This document shows, in pieces, positions 59,599-64,000 of a stretch of 64,000 bases of DNA. Both the position numbers and the translations under genes were made by a program. Each line of letters starts with the position of its first letter. Positions within the stretch are counted from its first letter, which is position 1. The notes beneath the pieces are model-generated. The model had not been told where the DNA came from, did no database searches, and was given only the letters and a program-made list of their open reading frames with translations. The stretch is from Candidatus Pacearchaeota archaeon (lineage in GTDB: Archaea; Nanoarchaeota; Nanoarchaeia; Pacearchaeales; GW2011-AR1): positions 372,001-436,000 of the forward strand of contig JALOBX010000001.1 in assembly GCA_023228065.1 (NCBI GenBank), given 5' to 3'.

Positions 59599-60153
59599 TT
59601 ATTGTTTTTTAGAAGTATAGTCGGCTATCTCATCAAAAGGAATAACATCATAAATGTCGGTTATACTCTTTTTATTTAGTTTTCCATTTATTCTGGAAGC
59701 ATAATAAAATCCTCCATGAAATGGACTATTATTCCAGCAAGGAACTAAATCTCCTTTGACATTTCCATCTGTTAAATTATAAGCCAATGCTAAACGCAAT
59801 AAAGCCTGTCTTGCAGAGTTTCCTTTTCCATCTTCTAATGTTGCTCTTGCTGGTTGAAATTTATCTAAATAATATTCATAAACAAGATTACTATCCATCC
59901 ATAAATTAATGTATTTTCCAAGTTCACTTTCAAGTGCAGTATCTCCTTCTATCCATCTAAAAAAATAATTTCCATTATCTTCTCTAACTCTTGTTCTTAA
60001 TATTGTTGGGATTTCGGACTTAGATAAATTATACCAATCTTCCATATCTCCAAAAGGCATCTGACAATTAGTTATTAATCCACTCGCAAGCACTCCTCCG
60101 ATTATCCCTGCTCCTTGTTTAAGGAAATCTCTTCTTGAAATTTTATTTTTCAT
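59599..60153 (-). CDS. Tat-exported lipoprotein-like protein
   Basis: About 184 aa. The N-terminus MKNKISRRDFLKQGAGIIGG has the twin-arginine SRRDFLK motif and a lipobox-like ITNC ending at Cys30. The mature region has aromatic-rich and charged segments (YFFRWIEG, HGGFYYASRING) without a recognised family. The start at 60153 gives the full signal and lies one base after the TrmB stop. Second gene of the operon; Tat export suggests it folds or binds a cofactor in the cytoplasm. Confidence 0.7.
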   Translation of the reverse strand: MKNKISRRDFLKQGAGIIGGVLASGLITNCQMPFGDMEDWYNLSKSEIPTILRTRVREDNGNYFFRWIEGDTALESELGKYINLWMDSNLVYEYYLDKFQPARATLEDGKGNSARQALLRLALAYNLTDGNVKGDLVPCWNNSPFHGGFYYASRINGKLNKKSITDIYDVIPFDEIADYTSKKQ

Positions 60154-60154
60154 T

Positions 60155-60943
60155 TTAATTTTTTCCTCCAATTGCTTTTTCAAACATAGAGGCAAGAGCT
60201 TCAACAAAGAAATCTGAATTAAGCCAGATTGCAATATCTTCCTGCTCAGTATTTCCTCCCTTAGATAAATAAAATAAAACTTCTCTTCTGTCAATTATAA
60301 AGAATTTAGAATCAATATCTATTTTTTTTATTTTCATTGATAATTTTTCTTCTACTTCTTTGATTAGTTTAGCATCTCCTGAAAGTGCAATTTTAATTTT
60401 TACATTTGCCTTGTTAAGCTCTGCAAAAGTCAAAGAGAAAAGTTTTAGCTTTGATTTTATTTCTTCTACATTTGTGCATATAATTATTTCTTTCTTAGCA
60501 TTATTTATTGTTTCTTTAAGGAAATTAGAAATGTTTGATTTTCCCCTTAATGAAGCAGATACCTCTTCTCTTTTCACAGGATTGATTCCCTGTTTATATA
60601 ATTCATCAAGTTTTAAGAATTCCTCACTTTCTCTTATTTTTGATAAATCCTTTACCTTTTCTTCAGCAATTTTTCTAATGTCTGTTTTTATTCTTTCAAG
60701 GATTATTTGAGGTTTTACTCCAAGATACTTAACTGGCTTGCCCATCCTAATTATAGCAAAACCTTTTTTTTCTAAGCTTTCAAGAACGTCATAAGTTCTG
60801 CTTCTTGGAACACGAGAAATTGCTGCAACCTCTCCCACAGAAGCAACACCCTTGCTAAGCAAAGCTAGCCATACTTTAGTTTCATAAAGATTAAGATCGA
60901 ATCTGTCTTTTATTCTATTCATAACTTCTTGTGTCATTACCAT
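60155..60943 (-). CDS. TrmB-family transcriptional regulator (paralogue)
   Basis: A 262-aa TrmB relative: LNLYETKVWLALLSKG and VPRSRTYDVLESLEKKG in the winged-helix domain (about residues 15-75), then the regulatory part with LRGKSNISNFLKETIN. It aligns closely with the regulator at 3094 over the whole length. It is first in the operon with the Tat lipoprotein and the transglutaminase-barrel protein, each separated by one base, and probably regulates them. TATA-like TTTATAAATG upstream on the minus strand. Confidence 0.9.
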   Translation of the reverse strand: MVMTQEVMNRIKDRFDLNLYETKVWLALLSKGVASVGEVAAISRVPRSRTYDVLESLEKKGFAIIRMGKPVKYLGVKPQIILERIKTDIRKIAEEKVKDLSKIRESEEFLKLDELYKQGINPVKREEVSASLRGKSNISNFLKETINNAKKEIIICTNVEEIKSKLKLFSLTFAELNKANVKIKIALSGDAKLIKEVEEKLSMKIKKIDIDSKFFIIDRREVLFYLSKGGNTEQEDIAIWLNSDFFVEALASMFEKAIGGKN

Positions 60944-60996
60944 AACAGGCTGTAGAATGTTCCATTTATAAATATTGTGTTTTGTTGTTACTGTAT

Positions 60997-61016
60997 AATT
61001 GGTACAAATTGGTAAT
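60997..61016 (+). repeat. tandem 10-bp repeat AATTGGTA in divergent promoter
   Basis: AATTGGTACA and AATTGGTAAT repeat with a period of 10 bp, one helical turn, just upstream of the TATA-like ATATTTATAAAC that serves the gene at 61047. The site lies between the TrmB operon and that gene and is a candidate regulator-binding site. Confidence 0.4.
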
Positions 61017-61046
61017 ATTTATAAACTGGGGGAAATAAGAAGAACC

Positions 61047-61379
61047 ATGGAAAATCCAATAGTAAAAGAAGAAGGCATTTTGGACAGATATATTGGGGAG
61101 TATGTAAGAATAAAATATAATGGGGATGAATGTTGGGGGAAAGTTGATGAGATTAAAGATGGATTCATATTCTTAAAACCCTATGTAGAATGGGAACATA
61201 GTTCAGAACATAATTTAGAGATAAGAAAATTTTTTGAATCAAAAAGTATGGCGATAAATGGATTAGAAAAAGGAACAAGGATAATCCCCTCAACAAGAGA
61301 AAAACTGGATGAATGGATAAGTGTTTATAACAAAGATGCTATCAAAAAGAAAAAAGAAACTAATCAGAAAATTAAATAA
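61047..61379 (+). CDS. hypothetical protein
   Basis: A 110-aa soluble protein. The first half looks beta-rich (VRIKYNGDECWGKVDEIKDGFIFLKP), possibly a small OB- or Sm-like barrel, followed by helices. The ATG at 61047 lies about 25 bp after a TATA-like TTTATAAAC, so the longer frame from 60999 is unlikely. It converges with the presenilin-like gene, sharing 16 bp at their ends. Confidence 0.6.
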   Translation: MENPIVKEEGILDRYIGEYVRIKYNGDECWGKVDEIKDGFIFLKPYVEWEHSSEHNLEIRKFFESKSMAINGLEKGTRIIPSTREKLDEWISVYNKDAIKKKKETNQKIK

Positions 61380-62344
61380 GACAAAATTAGTCCCAATAAA
61401 ATTCCTGCTGTTATGAAAGGCATTGCAGGATAAAATTTCTTTTTTTCTGAAAATGAGAATAATAAAGCTAATGCAATAGTTGCTCCTGCTACAACAAATA
61501 AAGCGGGAATAATTCCTCCTGTAAATCTGATTAAAGGAAATAATCCAAAAGGCAAACCAATACTCTCTGTCATTAATACAACTCCTGCAGTAATTATTGG
61601 GAAGATAACATCACCGCCACCAAGTATTGCAAGATTGACTTTTATTTTTTTATTTTTTACTTTAGACTTTTTCATCTGCATTCTTAATTTTTTAGAAATG
61701 TAAGGAACAAAAAATCCTGAAAAAACTTTCAGGGTATTTATCTGATATTTCGCCATCTTCTGCATAATTCCTGAATGCCAAACAGCCCACATATCATATG
61801 CAGAGATAATTAATAAAAGAGCAATCACAGACCATAAATTAAGTATTGGGACAAATACTGCTGCAATTCCTGGGTAGACTAAAAGTTCTGTTAAGTTGTG
61901 AATAAGAATATTTCTTTTGAAGATTTTTATAAAAGCTAGGGGGAGTGCAATTATTATTGGAACTAAATAATAGGCAAGAGGATAAATTGAATGTATAAAT
62001 TCTGGCAGGAATGCAACAAAAGACAAAGATAATGCTATAACTACAACAGCAAAAAACCAAATTCTTAATATAAAATCTATTTTAAATTTTGTCAGCAAGA
62101 ATAAAATTACAACTGCAAATATAAATGCGAAAATAATTGAACCAAAGTAAACATTAAAATCAGATTCCTGCTGAACTTCTGGCGGTTGAATCCAAGACAA
62201 ACTTGGATTGTCAGTGACTGTTGTTACTCCATTAACTTCTGTTTTTATATGGAATGGATCTGAATTTATTACATAAAGTCCAATTAATTGCGTTACAACA
62301 AACATCGCCAAGAGAATGAATGTTATTTTCCAATTGTGTTTCAT
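61364..62344 (-). CDS. presenilin/signal-peptide-peptidase-like aspartyl protease
   Basis: A 326-aa protein with nine hydrophobic segments. The two catalytic aspartates lie in AYDMWAVW (about residue 193) and GGGDVIFP (GxGD, about 240), with YPAMPF as the PAL-like motif near the end. This is the archaeal presenilin family, cleaving membrane helices such as leftover signal peptides. The ATG at 62344 is preferred. It lies between the small gene at 61047 and the gene at 62474. Confidence 0.85.
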   Translation of the reverse strand: MKHNWKITFILLAMFVVTQLIGLYVINSDPFHIKTEVNGVTTVTDNPSLSWIQPPEVQQESDFNVYFGSIIFAFIFAVVILFLLTKFKIDFILRIWFFAVVVIALSLSFVAFLPEFIHSIYPLAYYLVPIIIALPLAFIKIFKRNILIHNLTELLVYPGIAAVFVPILNLWSVIALLLIISAYDMWAVWHSGIMQKMAKYQINTLKVFSGFFVPYISKKLRMQMKKSKVKNKKIKVNLAILGGGDVIFPIITAGVVLMTESIGLPFGLFPLIRFTGGIIPALFVVAGATIALALLFSFSEKKKFYPAMPFITAGILLGLILSYLIF

Positions 62345-62473
62345 TGGTAAGACACTAAGAACCAAAGGTTCCTAATACCTCCTATTTTCTTTTTAATTTT
62401 CCCACTAAATTTGTGCTCATGGCTGATTGAACCTCTCATAATTTATTAAATTAAGAGAACTTTTTAAATGTAG

Positions 62474-62704
62474 TTAAGAATAATATTTTTCTTTTGCTTT
62501 AGTAAGACAACAATCAATAGTATGTGAAATAAAGGGAAGATTTTCCTGAACATATTTATTGTCCCTAAGCGTTATTCCTAATTGTTTTAACTTATGATAA
62601 TTATTAGTTAGTTCAAGATTATTTGTAACCTTTGTATAATATTTTATAAAATTTCCATAATCATTTATAATTTTTTCAAGTTCAGATAATGGAATACCAT
62701 TCAT
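62474..62704 (-). CDS. hypothetical small helical protein
   Basis: About 76 aa, mostly helical, with a Cys pair near the end (IDCCL). The ATG at 62704 lies about 25 bp after a TATA-like TTATAAAT on the minus strand. No family recognised. It sits between the presenilin-like gene and the FttA gene. Confidence 0.5.
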   Translation of the reverse strand: MNGIPLSELEKIINDYGNFIKYYTKVTNNLELTNNYHKLKQLGITLRDNKYVQENLPFISHTIDCCLTKAKEKYYS

Positions 62705-62800
62705 AATAATATTTAACAAAGAAATCTTATAAATATTGTGTTACCTTAGTTCGGCAACTGTGAAAGTCGCCTATCAATTAATTAAAAACTCGCTTTCAAG

Positions 62801-64000
62801 TTACCTCAATCTCAACGTTTCTAAATTTCTCGGAACATTTGTTTCAACACGATTAAGCTTGTAAAGTGCAGAAGCTAAATCCAAATCCTTTGAAACTTCA
62901 CCGTGATTAATTATTATTCTTTTTGCTTTTGGACGCATATTATTAAAAAACGAAAGAAGTTCATTCCTTCCTGCGTGAGCACTAAATCCAGTAATTGTGT
63001 TAACACTCATTTCTACTTTTACTATTTCTTCTTTTCCTTCAACAATCATTCTTATTTCTTTTATTCCCTCTTGTACCTGTCTTCCTAATGAACCCATTCC
63101 CTGATAACATACAAAAATAATTGAGTTATTTGGGTTGCTTGCAAATTCTTTAAAATATTCCACTGATGCTCCACCCATTAACATACCAGAAGTAGCTAGA
63201 ACAATACATGGACCGCCTTCAATTACATTTTTTCTTTCTTGTGGAGAACCTACACGCATAAAGTATTCTGATGTGAATGGATTATTATCTTGGAATACAT
63301 CTGTCCTTACTTTGCTTCCAAGAAAATCAGGATAAGCTGTGTGGATTGCATTAATATCCCAAATCATTCCGTCTATGTAAATAGGGACTGGTTTTAATCT
63401 TCCATTTGCCATCGCATCTTCAAGTACAAGCATTGTCTCCTGGGCTCTTCCTAATCCAAGCTCGGGAATTAAAACTTTTCCTGTTCTTTCGATAGTAGTA
63501 TTTACCAAATCAATAAGCTTATCTTCTGTTTCTGCTCTTGGTGGGAATATATCATTTTTTGCTCCATAAGTTGATTCTGTTATTACTGATTCCACTCTCG
63601 GGAAGGTTGCTACTGCAGGATCTAAAAGTCTTGAACGTGCATATTTGAAATCTCCAGAATAAAGCAAATTGTGAAGTCCATTTCCAATATTAAGGTGAAC
63701 TAACGCTCCACCAAGTACATGTCCGGAATTGTAGAAAGTTAATCTTACATCTGGAGTTATGTCAGTAACTTCATTATAATTTAAACAAATGCTATGTTTT
63801 ACCATTTCTTTAATGTCAGTAGAATCGAAAAGAGGCTTTGTAGCTTGTTTATATGCAACTCCAATAAAATCAAGAGAAAGCAAGGCAGCAATATCTCTTG
63901 TCGGTGGTGTCATATATACTGGACCTTTGTAACCCATTTTGTATAAGTAAGGAAGAAGTCCAACATGATCTAAATGAGCGTGGGAAATTATTATTGCATC
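62801..64000 (-). CDS. fttA: FttA/aCPSF1 beta-CASP nuclease, partial
   Basis: A 400-codon C-terminal part of an archaeal CPSF-type protein; the 5' end is beyond the window. The metallo-beta-lactamase motif SHAHLDHVG lies at the edge (about 63960-63985), followed by NSGHVLGGALVHL, YSGDFKYARSRLL and ESTYGA, then the beta-CASP part with LATSGMLMGGASVEYF and ITGFSAHAGR. The C-terminus ends NLETLRLR. FttA (aCPSF1) cuts nascent RNA to terminate transcription in archaea. The N-terminal KH region cannot be seen. Confidence 0.9.
   Translation of the reverse strand, partial: DAIIISHAHLDHVGLLPYLYKMGYKGPVYMTPPTRDIAALLSLDFIGVAYKQATKPLFDSTDIKEMVKHSICLNYNEVTDITPDVRLTFYNSGHVLGGALVHLNIGNGLHNLLYSGDFKYARSRLLDPAVATFPRVESVITESTYGAKNDIFPPRAETEDKLIDLVNTTIERTGKVLIPELGLGRAQETMLVLEDAMANGRLKPVPIYIDGMIWDINAIHTAYPDFLGSKVRTDVFQDNNPFTSEYFMRVGSPQERKNVIEGGPCIVLATSGMLMGGASVEYFKEFASNPNNSIIFVCYQGMGSLGRQVQEGIKEIRMIVEGKEEIVKVEMSVNTITGFSAHAGRNELLSFFNNMRPKAKRIIINHGEVSKDLDLASALYKLNRVETNVPRNLETLRLR

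Noticed and set aside
62741..62800. Possible tRNA or short RNA upstream of FttA's end
   Set aside because: Only a weak GAAAG/CTTTC pairing is seen; no cloverleaf, promoter or boxes.

Overview
The window is AT-rich archaeal DNA, best fitting a DPANN lineage of the Pacearchaeota/Woesearchaeota type. The signs are archaeal information genes (IleRS, ArgRS, class I CCA-adding enzyme, archease and RtcB, the FttA/aCPSF1 beta-CASP nuclease, TrmB regulators, the GTPase/DUF2073/Zn-ribbon trio), TATA boxes placed about 25-30 bp before leaderless starts, class III prepilin signals, and many short genes without clear family. The phylum is inferred from gene content; no 16S rRNA gene is present.

Layout. 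1-8.4 kb holds IleRS, a TrmB regulator, ArgRS, a ferredoxin-thioredoxin reductase-like protein, tRNA-Thr(CGU), tRNA-Leu(UAA) and a membrane-anchored nuclease with a lamin-tail domain. 8.4-11.1 kb has two paralogous toxin-antitoxin operons, each with a palindrome at its promoter, flanking a secreted alpha/alpha-toroid lipoprotein. 11.2-23.4 kb is a surface-glycosylation region: DUF1616 protein, two GT-C membrane enzymes, two GT4, a polyprenol-phosphate GT2 and a flippase-like membrane protein, mostly in overlapping minus-strand operons, with nucleotidyltransferase genes between them. 23.5-31.4 kb holds a GY-repeat surface protein, the SRP RNA, a short nucleotide-sugar dehydrogenase, a flavoprotein and a P-type cation ATPase. 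31.4-41.3 kb is a type IV pilus/Tad-like locus: several pilin-like proteins, one secretion ATPase and two T2SF membrane proteins, split by a minus-strand thrombospondin-repeat surface protein.

41.3-44.4 kb has archease and a frameshifted RtcB RNA ligase. 44.6-47.1 kb looks like a compact RiPP-type peptide maturation operon: a six-cysteine precursor-like peptide, a radical SAM/SPASM enzyme, a methyltransferase and an HExxH metallopeptidase. 47.2-50.3 kb has two genes with an HExxxH motif, one fused to a nucleotidyltransferase domain and coupled to two small partners. 50.4-54.7 kb encodes two large surface proteins. 54.7-57.7 kb has the GTPase/DUF2073/Zn-ribbon trio and CCA-adding enzyme. 57.7-60.9 kb is a TrmB-led operon for a Tat lipoprotein and a secreted transglutaminase-like protein with a beta-barrel-like C-terminus. 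The window closes with a presenilin-like protease and a partial FttA.

The least explained pattern is a family of short leader ORFs. They start close to a promoter or the preceding gene and end in a stop codon that overlaps the next start codon (TAATG or ATGA). Three share the identical 13-mer TTTTGCATAATGG at the junction, ahead of otherwise unrelated genes. No intergenic stretch above 300 bases lacks a gene, apart from 25146-25602, which contains the SRP RNA and one further RNA candidate.
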